DNA of 18,714 bases from contig JAJCYF010000071.1 of the NCBI GenBank assembly GCA_029263035.1, positions 1 through 18,714 on the forward strand. Direction: 5' to 3'. Below the pieces are notes generated by a model. It was not told the origin of the DNA. It worked only from the letters and a program-made list of their open reading frames with translations, and searched no databases. Within the stretch, counting starts at the first letter, position 1; each line of letters opens with the position of its first letter. The translations under genes and the position numbers were made by a program. Of this stretch, positions 1 through 7,050 are shown piece after piece. The stretch is from Actinomycetes bacterium. GTDB lineage: Bacteria > Actinomycetota > CADDZG01 > JAHWKV01.

Positions 1-1895
1 TGAGCCTTCTCGATCTCGTCGAACAGAACCACGCTGAACGGCCGGCGGCGGACCGCCTCGGTCAGCTGACCGCCCTCCTCGAACCCGACGTAACCCGGAG
101 GGCTACCGATCAGACGGCTGACCGTGTGCTTCTCCATGTACTCGGACATATCCAGCTGGATGAGCGCCTCTTCGTCTCCGAACAGGAACTCGGCCAGCGT
201 CTTGGAGAGCTCGGTCTTACCGACACCGGACGGCCCCAGGAAGATGAACGAACCCGACGGCCTCTTGGGGTCCTTCAGACCCGCACGGGTCCTGCGGATG
301 GCCTGCGAGACTGCCCGAACCGCATCCGTCTGGTCGACGATCCGCTTGTGCAGCTCGTCCTCCATCCGGATGAGCTTGGCGGTCTCTTCCTCGGTGAGCT
401 TGTAAACCGGGATGCCGGTCCACATGGAGAGGACCTCAGCGATCTCCTCTTCGCCCACCTCGGCCAGAACCTGGCTCTCGGTGTCCTGCCACTTGGCCTG
501 CATGACCACTCGCTCGCCCTGCATGCGCTTTTCTTCCTCACGCAGGCGGGCAGCCTTCTCGTAGTCCTGAGCCTCGACGGCCTCTTCCTTCTGGTGCTTG
601 ATCTTGCTGATCTCCTCGTCCATCTCGCGAAGGTCGGGAGGAGCAGTCTCACGCCGGATGTGCAGGCGGGAACCGGCCTCGTCGATGAGGTCGATTGCCT
701 TGTCCGGCAGGAACCGGTCCGAGATGTAGCGGTCGGCGAGGTTGGCCGCAGCCACCAGCGCCTGATCGGTGATCTGAATCCGGTGGTGAGCCTCGTAGCG
801 GTCCCGCAGGCCCTTGAGGATCTCGATGGTGTGGGCCACGGTGGGCTCGTTCACCACGATCGGCTGGAAACGCCGCTCAAGTGCTGCGTCCTTCTCGAGG
901 TGCTTGCGGTACTCGTCCAGGGTGGTTGCACCGATGGTCTGCAGCTCGCCTCGGGCCAGCATGGGCTTGAGGATCGATGCCGCGTCGATTGCTCCCTCGG
1001 CGGCGCCGGCACCAACCAGGGTGTGGAGCTCGTCGATGAACAGCACGATGTCGCCGCGGGTGCGGATCTCCTTGAGGACCTTCTTCAGGCGTTCCTCAAA
1101 GTCACCGCGATAGCGGGAACCGGCAACCAGGGCCCCCAGGTCAAGCGTGTAGATCTGCTTGTTCTTGAGCGTCTGGGGCACCTCGTTGGTCACGATCTTC
1201 ATGGCGAGGCCCTCGACGATGGCAGTCTTGCCGACGCCGGGCTCACCGATCAGGACCGGGTTGTTCTTGGTACGCCGGGACAGAACCTGCATGACCCGCT
1301 CGATCTCCTTGTCCCGGCCGATGGTCGGGTCCAGCTTGTTGCCGGAGGCCAGCGCGGTCAGGTTGCGGCCGAACTGGTCGAGGATGGGGGAACCGCCCGG
1401 GGACGCTGAGCCTTCGCCGGCGCCTGCGCCGCTGGGGGAACCCTTCTCCTGGGACGGCCCGAAGCCGCTCAGAAGCTGGATTACCTGCTGGCGGACCCGG
1501 CCGAGGTCGGCTCCAAGCTTTTGGAGGACCTGGGCGGCAACGCCTTCACCCTCGCGGATGAGGCCAAGCAGGATGTGCTCGGTGCCGATGTAGTTGTGGC
1601 CCAGCTGCAGGGCTTCCCGCAAGCTGAGCTCCAGAACCTTCTTCGCCCGGGGCGTGAACGGAATGTGCCCTTGGGGAGAAGACGAACCGGTGCCGATGAT
1701 CTCTTCAACCTGGGAACGAACAGAGTCCAGCGATACACCCAGAGACTCGAGTGCCTTCGCAGCTACGCCCTCTCCTTCGGAGATGAGGCCCAGCAGGATG
1801 TGCTCGGTGCCGATGTAGTTGTGGTTGAGAAGCCTGGCTTCCTCCTGGGCAAGCACGACAACGCGCCTGGCCCTATCGGTAAATCTTTCGAACAT
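1..1895 (-). CDS. clpC: ClpC, AAA+ unfoldase of the Clp protease (3' end outside window)
   Basis: ClpC is the hexameric ATP-driven unfoldase that feeds proteins to ClpP in the cytoplasm. The reading frame is open to the left window edge: 631 codons are present, against roughly 810-850 in the family, so about 200 C-terminal residues are missing. In order it shows two Clp_N repeats (each with NYIGTEHILLGL; residues ~1-145), the first AAA module with Walker A GEPGVGKT at 217-224, a UVR-type coiled segment around 425-460 that marks ClpC rather than ClpB or ClpA, and the second AAA module with GPSGVGKT near 553. The window cuts just after the second Walker B (LFDEIEKA). The ATG at 1895 is preceded by GGAG eight bases upstream. 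It lies 344 bases downstream of lysS and has its own promoter candidate. Identity is secure. Confidence 0.97.
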   Translation of the reverse strand, partial: MFERFTDRARRVVVLAQEEARLLNHNYIGTEHILLGLISEGEGVAAKALESLGVSLDSVRSQVEEIIGTGSSSPQGHIPFTPRAKKVLELSLREALQLGHNYIGTEHILLGLIREGEGVAAQVLQKLGADLGRVRQQVIQLLSGFGPSQEKGSPSGAGAGEGSASPGGSPILDQFGRNLTALASGNKLDPTIGRDKEIERVMQVLSRRTKNNPVLIGEPGVGKTAIVEGLAMKIVTNEVPQTLKNKQIYTLDLGALVAGSRYRGDFEERLKKVLKEIRTRGDIVLFIDELHTLVGAGAAEGAIDAASILKPMLARGELQTIGATTLDEYRKHLEKDAALERRFQPIVVNEPTVAHTIEILKGLRDRYEAHHRIQITDQALVAAANLADRYISDRFLPDKAIDLIDEAGSRLHIRRETAPPDLREMDEEISKIKHQKEEAVEAQDYEKAARLREEEKRMQGERVVMQAKWQDTESQVLAEVGEEEIAEVLSMWTGIPVYKLTEEETAKLIRMEDELHKRIVDQTDAVRAVSQAIRRTRAGLKDPKRPSGSFIFLGPSGVGKTELSKTLAEFLFGDEEALIQLDMSEYMEKHTVSRLIGSPPGYVGFEEGGQLTEAVRRRPFSVVLFDEIEKA

Positions 1896-1949
1896 GGCAA
1901 TCACTCCATCCCGGGAACCATCTGGCTAAAATAGTCGGTTCCGTTGTTG

Positions 1950-1978
1950 ATTATAGACCGCTGGTCTCCCACTAAAAC
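1950..1978 (-). promoter_or_regulatory. Candidate clpC promoter
   Basis: On the minus strand a perfect TATAAT lies at 1955-1950. A poor -35 candidate (GTTTTA or TTTTAG) lies 16-17 bases upstream, at about 1972-1978. Transcription would start near 1943, giving a leader of about 48 nucleotides before the clpC ATG at 1895. A strong -10 with a weak -35 is typical of promoters that need an activator. Seen in sequence; activity is inferred. Confidence 0.5.
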
Positions 1979-1981
1979 CCG

Positions 1982-1997
1982 TGCGCAAAGTCGCGAA
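1982..1997 (-). promoter_or_regulatory. ClgR-like imperfect palindrome upstream of clpC
   Basis: The minus strand reads TTCGCGACTTTGCGCA. The outer arms (TTCGC and GCGCA) are nearly inverted, and a CGC...GCG core is present. In actinobacteria the activator ClgR binds CGC...GCG motifs upstream of clp genes. Here the spacing between CGC and GCG is six bases, one more than the form I recall for Corynebacterium. The site abuts the upstream edge of the -35 region, where an activator would sit. Tentative. Confidence 0.25.
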
Positions 1998-2164
1998 AAG
2001 ACTCCGGGCGGGAATAGTCGGCCGAGTGGCGGCTCCCGATTGGCGGGGGCTCTTCCAGCTTGCTCACTCCGGCCTTTCGCTGGCCACCGCGGTCCATGGG
2101 TATCCGACGGACGGTCAGGCGTTCAAATGAGCTTACTTATCAATGTTAATAGCTCTCGGCTGAT

Positions 2165-2192
2165 AAAAGGTAAACGAGCCGTAAGACCTTTT
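2165..2192. repeat. Inverted repeat in AT-rich part of the lysS-clpC spacer
   Basis: AAAAGGT (2165-2171) and ACCTTTT (2186-2192) are perfect inverted arms separated by 14 bases. On the minus strand the repeat overlaps the upstream side of the weak TTTACC/TATTAA promoter candidate. It could be an operator or a transcript hairpin. A 5-base stem (GAGCT/AGCTC) lies nearby at 2129-2155. No function is shown. Confidence 0.4.
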
Positions 2193-2239
2193 CATTCCCC
2201 GGCCTGCCACGAGAGCCTACAGACGACCGGCCGGCCTGG

Positions 2240-4441
2240 CTAAGCGCTCGTTCCGGCGCTTCCGTCCGGCCCGCGTCGTACGCCCACGATCTCGGCCAGG
2301 ATGCTTATCGCTATCTCCTCCGGGCCCTGACTACGCAGCGCCAGCCCAATGGGCATGTGGACCCGGGCGATCTTCTGCTCGTCGAACCCCATCTTGCCCA
2401 GGCGTTTGAACGCGGCTGCAGCTTTGCCCTTCTTCAGCATCACTCCCAGGTAGGGCACGTCGGTGGGCATGAGGGTCTGAAGAACCTCCTCGGCAAACTC
2501 GTTGACCTCGCTGCAGATTGCCACGTAGGTGTTGGCGTCCGGCCGGAGAGCTTCGACATCCTGGGGCTCGGGAGTGACGATGACCTCGTCCGCGCCCTCG
2601 AACTCGCCGACGCTGTAGGCATCCGGACCGGCTGCGACCCTCACGTGGTAGCCGCTGCGCTCGGCCAGGCAGGACAGAGCCGACGCCACCTTGCCGGTAC
2701 CCACCACCAGAAGCTGGGGGATCTGGGCCGGATCGTGGCGCCCGGACCGGCCGGAGGCCCGGGCGGTCGGCGTGTCGGCGGCCCTCTGGGCGGCGATCTC
2801 AGCCGCCCGTTTTGCGGCGGCGGTGCCTATCTCCGGCATGGCCGCCACCACCGCCTCGGCGATTTCGGGGATCGACGCCTGGATGGCGGCCTTCAGGTTG
2901 GCCATCTCGGCGCTGTCTGCGGATTCGGCCTTCGGATCGGCCGGGGGTGGCGGGGTGATGACGCCGTCCTCGGGACGAAGGGCGGGGAACAGGATCACCT
3001 CTCGGATCGACGCCTGATCGGTCAGCACCATCAGGAACCGGTCGATACCGAAGCCCAGGCCCCCGGTCGGCGGCATGCCGTACTCCAGGGCCTTCAGGAA
3101 GTCCTCATCAATTATGTGAGCCTCCTCGTCCGAGGCGTCGAGCTGGGCCTCGAAGCGGCGGCGCTGGTCTATGGGGTCGGTGAGCTCGGAGTAGGCGACC
3201 CCCACCTCCATGCCGGCGATCACCAGGTCCAGGTGTTCGGTAAACCGGGGGTCGCTGCGGTGGGTGCGGGCAAGCGGCGAGACCTCTTTGGGGTAGTCCA
3301 TGACGAAGGTCGGCTGCATGAGATTGCGCTCGACCTTCTTTTCGTAGAGCTCCAGCAGCAGCTTGCCCCAGGACCAGCCGGGGTCGACCTTGACGCCCAC
3401 CCGGGCGCACTCGGCGGCGAGGTCCCCCTCGACGTCCACGCCGGCCTCGGCGACCAGGTCGATCAACCGGGCCCGGCGGAACGGCGGCGTGAGGTCCAGG
3501 GTTTCGCCCTGGTAGGGCACCTTCATGGTCCCGCAGGTCGCCTGGGCGGCCTCGGAGACCATGCCCTCGAGCAGTTCCGCCATGTCGTTGTAGTCGGCGA
3601 ACGCCTGGTAGGCCTCCAGCATGGTGAACTCGGGGTTGTGCCGGACCGACACGCCCTCGTTGCGGAAGTTGCGGTTGACCTCGAAGACCCGCTCCACACC
3701 GCCTACCACCAGCCGCTTCAGATAGAGCTCCGGGGCGACCCGCAGGAACAGCTGCATGTTCAGTGCCTCGTGATAGGTGGTGAACGGCCTGGCCAGTGCG
3801 CCGCCGTGGACCGGCTGGAGCATGGGGGTCTCCACCTCGATGAAGCCCCGCTCCTGCAGCCAGCTGCGGATGAAGGCGATCGCGCCGGACCGGGCCGTCA
3901 TCACGGCGCGGGCCTCGGGGTTGGCGATCAGATCCAGGTAACGCTGGCGGTAGCGGCCCTCCACGTCCTTCAGGCCGTGCCACTTCTCCGGGAGGGGGCG
4001 CAGCCCCTTGGTGAGGATGTCGAAGCCCTCCAGGGCCACCGAGAGCTCCCCGCGCCGGGTGCGGATCACCGGTCCCCAGGCACCGATCCAGTCGCCGATG
4101 TCCAGGTCCTCCAGGCGGGCGAAGCGGTCCCCGAGGCGGTTCGCCTGCGCCAGCAGCTGAATCCGTCCTGAGTCGTCGGCGACATCGGCGAACACCAGCT
4201 TGCCCTGCCGGCGAAACGCCATGAGCCGGCCGCCGACACGGACCTTCAGATCGCTCTCACCGCCGGCTTCGAGCTCCGGCACCAGATCGGAGATCTCGCC
4301 GATCTTGTGGGTCCGCTCGAACATCACCTTGAAGGCGTCCTCGCCGGCGGCCACCAGGGAGTCCAGCTTGTCCCGGCGGGCTTTCAGGTGGTCGGCGGCG
4401 CGCTCTTGCGGCTCGGGAGAGGTTTCGGGGGTTTCAGACAT
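2240..4441 (-). CDS. lysS: Lysyl-tRNA synthetase (class II) fused to a C-terminal XdhC-type Rossmann domain
   Basis: Residues ~1-491 form a complete class II lysyl-tRNA synthetase, which charges tRNA-Lys with lysine at the cost of ATP. It has an OB-fold anticodon-binding part (~65-145), motif 1 near 190-207, motif 2 with RVFEVNRNFRNEG at 251-263 followed by RHNPEFTMLE, and motif 3 with GLGFGIDRF at 461-469. The usual end is ILFPALRP (~490), but this protein continues to 733 residues. A Pro-rich stretch and an Ala/Glu-rich helical linker (~495-570) lead to a Rossmann domain at ~576-724. That domain has GTGKVASAL at the nucleotide-binding turn and the XdhC/CoxI signature RVHMPIGL...PEEIAISILAEIVGVRRG. 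The XdhC N-terminal domain is absent, and the usual THGH loop reads SEVN. The ATG overlaps the coaX stop by eight bases and has no clear Shine-Dalgarno, so translation is probably coupled. Confidence 0.95.
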   Translation of the reverse strand: MSETPETSPEPQERAADHLKARRDKLDSLVAAGEDAFKVMFERTHKIGEISDLVPELEAGGESDLKVRVGGRLMAFRRQGKLVFADVADDSGRIQLLAQANRLGDRFARLEDLDIGDWIGAWGPVIRTRRGELSVALEGFDILTKGLRPLPEKWHGLKDVEGRYRQRYLDLIANPEARAVMTARSGAIAFIRSWLQERGFIEVETPMLQPVHGGALARPFTTYHEALNMQLFLRVAPELYLKRLVVGGVERVFEVNRNFRNEGVSVRHNPEFTMLEAYQAFADYNDMAELLEGMVSEAAQATCGTMKVPYQGETLDLTPPFRRARLIDLVAEAGVDVEGDLAAECARVGVKVDPGWSWGKLLLELYEKKVERNLMQPTFVMDYPKEVSPLARTHRSDPRFTEHLDLVIAGMEVGVAYSELTDPIDQRRRFEAQLDASDEEAHIIDEDFLKALEYGMPPTGGLGFGIDRFLMVLTDQASIREVILFPALRPEDGVITPPPPADPKAESADSAEMANLKAAIQASIPEIAEAVVAAMPEIGTAAAKRAAEIAAQRAADTPTARASGRSGRHDPAQIPQLLVVGTGKVASALSCLAERSGYHVRVAAGPDAYSVGEFEGADEVIVTPEPQDVEALRPDANTYVAICSEVNEFAEEVLQTLMPTDVPYLGVMLKKGKAAAAFKRLGKMGFDEQKIARVHMPIGLALRSQGPEEIAISILAEIVGVRRGPDGSAGTSA

Positions 4442-5201
4442 TACGTTCGTAGAGGATACGCAATCCGGTCAGGGTCAGGGTCGGCTCGAAGCGGGACTTG
4501 GTGGTGCAGTGCTCCAGCACCAGGGGAGCCAGGCCGCCGGTGGCCGCCACCTGGGGCTCGCCCTTCATCTCGGTCCGGATGCGGTCGACCATGCCGTCCA
4601 CCATCGCAGCTGCCCCCAGGAGCACGCCGGAACGCACCGACTCGATGGTCGACTTGCCTATCACCGAACGGGGCGACACCAGCTCCACCCGGGGCAGCCG
4701 CGCGGCGGCCTGCGACAGGGCGTCGGCGGAGACCTCAACCCCGGGAGCGATCGCGCCGCCGAGATATTCGCCCCGCTCGCCTATCGCGTCGAAGGTCGTG
4801 GCGGTGCCGAAGTCGATGACGATCAGGGGGCCCCCGGCCAGCGCGAAGGCCGCCACCGAGTTGCATATCCGGTCGGCTCCCAGCTCCCCGGGATTGTCGA
4901 TGAGGATGGGCATGCCGGTCCTCGTCCCGGGCTCGATGACCACCGGAGTAAACCCGAAGTAACGTTCGACCATCTCCCTCAGAGCGGCGGTCAGGGTCGG
5001 GACCACGCTGGAGATCACCACGCCCTCGATGTGGGTGGGGAACGACAGGTCGTTCATCGACAAAAGCTGGCGGAAGGTCAGCGCCAGCTCGTCGGCGGTC
5101 CGGGCCCTCTCGGTCCGGGTGCGCCACTGGGCGATCAGCTCGGCGGCGGAGAAAACCCCCATGTGGGTCTGGGTGTTCCCGACATCAACTGCAAGCAGCA
5201 T
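4434..5201 (-). CDS. coaX: Type III pantothenate kinase
   Basis: CoaX phosphorylates pantothenate in the first step of CoA synthesis and, unlike types I and II, belongs to the ASKHA fold. The 255-residue protein has the expected length. It starts with the phosphate-1 motif DVGNT at 6-10, has NPGELGADRI near 103-112, the FGTATTFD segment near 130-137, and GGAIAPG near 148-154. It ends with the family's C-terminal ATGG region. The ATG at 5201 shares one base with the panD stop (TAATG), and its own stop overlaps lysS by eight bases, so it lies in the middle of a coupled folK-panC-panD-coaX-lysS run. It acts directly downstream of the product made by PanC and PanD. Identity is secure. Confidence 0.96.
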   Translation of the reverse strand: MLLAVDVGNTQTHMGVFSAAELIAQWRTRTERARTADELALTFRQLLSMNDLSFPTHIEGVVISSVVPTLTAALREMVERYFGFTPVVIEPGTRTGMPILIDNPGELGADRICNSVAAFALAGGPLIVIDFGTATTFDAIGERGEYLGGAIAPGVEVSADALSQAAARLPRVELVSPRSVIGKSTIESVRSGVLLGAAAMVDGMVDRIRTEMKGEPQVAATGGLAPLVLEHCTTKSRFEPTLTLTGLRILYERNV

Positions 5202-5560
5202 TAGTGGACGGCTAAGGGGGCGTTGGTAACTCCGTCCAGCTGCACCACGTTGGGCCGGTGCACCCGGGCCTCAGCGTCCTCCATCTCGGCGTAGGCGATC
5301 ACGATGACCCGTTCGCCGGGGGTGACCAGATGCGCCGCAGCACCGTTGATCACCACCTGGCGGGAGCCCCGGTCCCCGGTGATCACGTAGGTGACGAAGC
5401 GGGCGCCGTTGTCCACGTCCACCACGTGCACCTGCTCGTTCTCCAGGATGCCTGCCCCGTCCATGAGATCCGGGTCCAGGGTGATGCTGCCGACGTAGTC
5501 GACGTTGGCATCGGTTACCACCGCCCGGTGGATCTTGCCGTGCATCATGGTGCGTCTCAT
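5201..5560 (-). CDS. panD: Aspartate 1-decarboxylase precursor
   Basis: PanD decarboxylates L-aspartate to beta-alanine, which PanC joins to pantoate. It is made as a proenzyme and cleaves itself between Gly and Ser to create the pyruvoyl group. Here the processing site is G24-S25 in YVGSIT, preceded by the catalytic region MHGKIHRA and VTDANVDY. At 119 residues it is close to the usual 115-140, and the C-terminal NGAAAHL and VIVIAYA segments are present. The ATG at 5560 has GGAAGGA six to nine bases upstream, better than the internal Met5/Met6. It starts 24 bases after panC, and its TAA overlaps the coaX ATG by one base. Confidence 0.97.
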   Translation of the reverse strand: MRRTMMHGKIHRAVVTDANVDYVGSITLDPDLMDGAGILENEQVHVVDVDNGARFVTYVITGDRGSRQVVINGAAAHLVTPGERVIVIAYAEMEDAEARVHRPNVVQLDGVTNAPLAVH

Positions 5561-5584
5561 AACTATTCCTTCCGTTCAGGCCGC

Positions 5585-6436
5585 TTAAGCGGTCCCGACG
5601 ATGCAGTTGTCGATCAACCTTACCGACCCCACGTGCGCTGCCACGACGATCAGCGCACCGGAGGAAACGGTGTCCACGGGTTCGAACGTCTGCGGGTGGA
5701 CCACCTCAAGATACTGCACCCTCACCGCCGGGTGCTGATCCAGCACCCTGCGGGCCCGGGAAAGCAGCCTTGCAGCCGAAGCCTCTCCCTCCTCGGCGTG
5801 TGATGCTGCGGCTTGCAGCGCCTCGTAGATTGCCGACGCTTCCCGGCGCTCGTCGGGGGCCAGCCGGCGGTTGCGGCTGGACATGGCCAGACCGTCGGGC
5901 TCCCGCACGGTGGGGCAGGCGACCAGCTCCACGGGCAGATTCAGGTCTCGGACCATCTGCCCGAGCACCGCCACCTGCTGGGCGTCCTTGCGTCCCAGGT
6001 AAACCCGGTCGGGTCCGACGATGTGAAACAGCTTGGCGCAGACCGTCGCCACCCCGGCGAAGTGGCCGGGGCGGTGGTCCCCTTCCAGGATCTGCCCGAG
6101 AGGGCCCGGCTCCACCCGGGTCTGTACCTGTCCGGAGGGGTACATCTCGGCCGCCGGTGGGGCGAAGACGACATCGACCCCCGCCTCCAGGGCCAGGGCC
6201 AGGTCGGCGTCCAGGTCCCGGGGGTAGACCTCGAAGTCCTCCGACGGCCCGAATTGCAGCGGGTTCACGAAAACGGAGATCACCGTCAGGCCGCCGCTTC
6301 CGGCGGCGGTGCGTATGAGTTGAAGATGGCCTGCGTGCAGGGCGCCCATGGTGGGAACGAACTCGATGCTCCTGCCGTCGCGCCGCGCTCCTGCCAGCTC
6401 CTGGCGAACCTGCGGAATCGTGCGGAAAACCCTCAA
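5585..6436 (-). CDS. panC: Pantoate--beta-alanine ligase (pantothenate synthetase)
   Basis: PanC condenses pantoate and beta-alanine with ATP, through pantoyl-adenylate, to give pantothenate. The 283-residue protein carries all family signatures: PTMGALHAGH (28-37), FVNPLQF, GDHRPGHFAGV, the KDAQQ motif and the AMSSRN loop. The start is TTG at 6436. There is no ATG or GTG between the folK stop and the conserved N-terminus, and the upstream in-frame stop is the folK TAA only three codons earlier, so TTG is the only reasonable start. No good Shine-Dalgarno is seen; a G-run at the end of folK may help coupling. It lies between folK (nine bases) and panD (24 bases). Confidence 0.96.
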   Translation of the reverse strand: MRVFRTIPQVRQELAGARRDGRSIEFVPTMGALHAGHLQLIRTAAGSGGLTVISVFVNPLQFGPSEDFEVYPRDLDADLALALEAGVDVVFAPPAAEMYPSGQVQTRVEPGPLGQILEGDHRPGHFAGVATVCAKLFHIVGPDRVYLGRKDAQQVAVLGQMVRDLNLPVELVACPTVREPDGLAMSSRNRRLAPDERREASAIYEALQAAASHAEEGEASAARLLSRARRVLDQHPAVRVQYLEVVHPQTFEPVDTVSSGALIVVAAHVGSVRLIDNCIVGTA

Positions 6437-6445
6437 CCGGCTCGT

Positions 6446-6946
6446 TTAGCCCCCCAAAAGGGTGCCCGGCGGGGCGTAGACACGTATTCCTTCCGGGTTC
6501 TTCTCGCAAAACGCGCTCAACGGCTCACCCGAGGGGAGCTCCACATCGTTGTCGATCTCCAGGATGGGAACCAACGCGAAGGCGCGATTGGTGAGCTCGG
6601 CGTGCGGGACGGTCAACCCGGGCTCGGACACCGTCTCCTCCCCGAAGAGCAGCAGGTCCAGGTCGATCACCCGGGGGCCCCACCTCTCAGACTGCTCCCG
6701 GCCGATCTCCGCCTCCACCCGTTTCAGCACTGCCACCAGGTCGGCCGGCAGCAGGTGGCAGTCCACGGCCACCGCGGCGTTGAGGTAGTCGGGCTGCGGG
6801 GGTCCAACCGGGTCCGTCTCGTACACCGAGGACGCCTCCATGACCGCCAGGCCCTTTTCCAGGAGCGCCTCCACTGCCCGCTTCAAATTGTCCAGCCGGT
6901 CCCCGAGATTCGATCCGAGACCTACAAAGGCTCTGGTGGGCGCCAC
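6446..6946 (-). CDS. folK: 2-amino-4-hydroxy-6-hydroxymethyldihydropteridine pyrophosphokinase
   Basis: FolK (HPPK) transfers pyrophosphate from ATP to 6-hydroxymethyl-dihydropterin, the substrate of FolP in folate synthesis. The 166 residues include the N-terminal GLGSNLGDR (9-17), VYETDPVG in the early core, and the signature RWGPRVIDLDLLLFG near residues 88-102, with the metal-binding Asp pair. The start is GTG at 6946, supported by an AGGAGG five bases upstream. Its stop is followed by only nine bases and then panC, in the same reading frame. It is cut off from folB by a gene on the opposite strand, so its promoter probably lies in the 104-base gap to the right or folB transcripts read through. 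Confidence 0.96.
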   Translation of the reverse strand: MAPTRAFVGLGSNLGDRLDNLKRAVEALLEKGLAVMEASSVYETDPVGPPQPDYLNAAVAVDCHLLPADLVAVLKRVEAEIGREQSERWGPRVIDLDLLLFGEETVSEPGLTVPHAELTNRAFALVPILEIDNDVELPSGEPLSAFCEKNPEGIRVYAPPGTLLGG

Positions 6947-6960
6947 GGGTTCCTCCTATG

Positions 6961-6989
6961 TTGGTGCGAGCGGACGCTCAGGCTACCAA
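6961..6989. repeat. Nested inverted repeat in the divergent folK / phosphodiesterase gap
   Basis: Outer arms TTGGT (6961-6965) and ACCAA (6985-6989) enclose inner arms GAGCG (6968-6972) and CGCTC (6975-6979). On the minus strand the element lies just upstream of the folK Shine-Dalgarno, so it could be an operator or a leader hairpin. Function is not shown. Confidence 0.4.
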
Positions 6990-7050
6990 CTTCAGCGGCC
7001 GGACCTATGACGATACGCTGAGAGCGAGCTGGGAGACGGAGTTGGCAAAG

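Larger units (their letters stand above)
1896..2239. other. lysS-clpC spacer without a recognisable gene
   Basis: These 344 bases hold no convincing coding frame on either strand. The clpC-proximal part carries the promoter candidate and palindrome listed separately. The lysS-proximal part (about 2120-2200) is distinctly AT-rich for this window and contains an inverted repeat. A second, weak minus-strand promoter is possible there (TTTACC, 17 bases, TATTAA). In mycobacteria lsr2 sits at this position; I see no remnant of it. No clear intrinsic terminator follows lysS. Confidence 0.6.

Noticed and set aside
126..1409. Long plus-strand open frame opposite clpC
   Set aside because: It mirrors a certain ClpC coding frame in high-GC DNA, has no recognisable motif, and is a composition artefact.
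1569..1825. About 30 identical bases repeated within clpC
   Set aside because: It encodes the same NYIGTEHILLGL motif of the two Clp_N repeats, so it is explained by the protein.
1969..1977. GGTTTTAGT shared by the clpC promoter and the 18072-18095 repeat on the minus strand
   Set aside because: Nine bases shared at different positions relative to the starts is too little to claim a common regulator.
2357..4171. 604-residue plus-strand open frame opposite lysS
   Set aside because: It is rich in Gly, His, Val and Leu without domains, as expected for the antisense of a high-GC gene.
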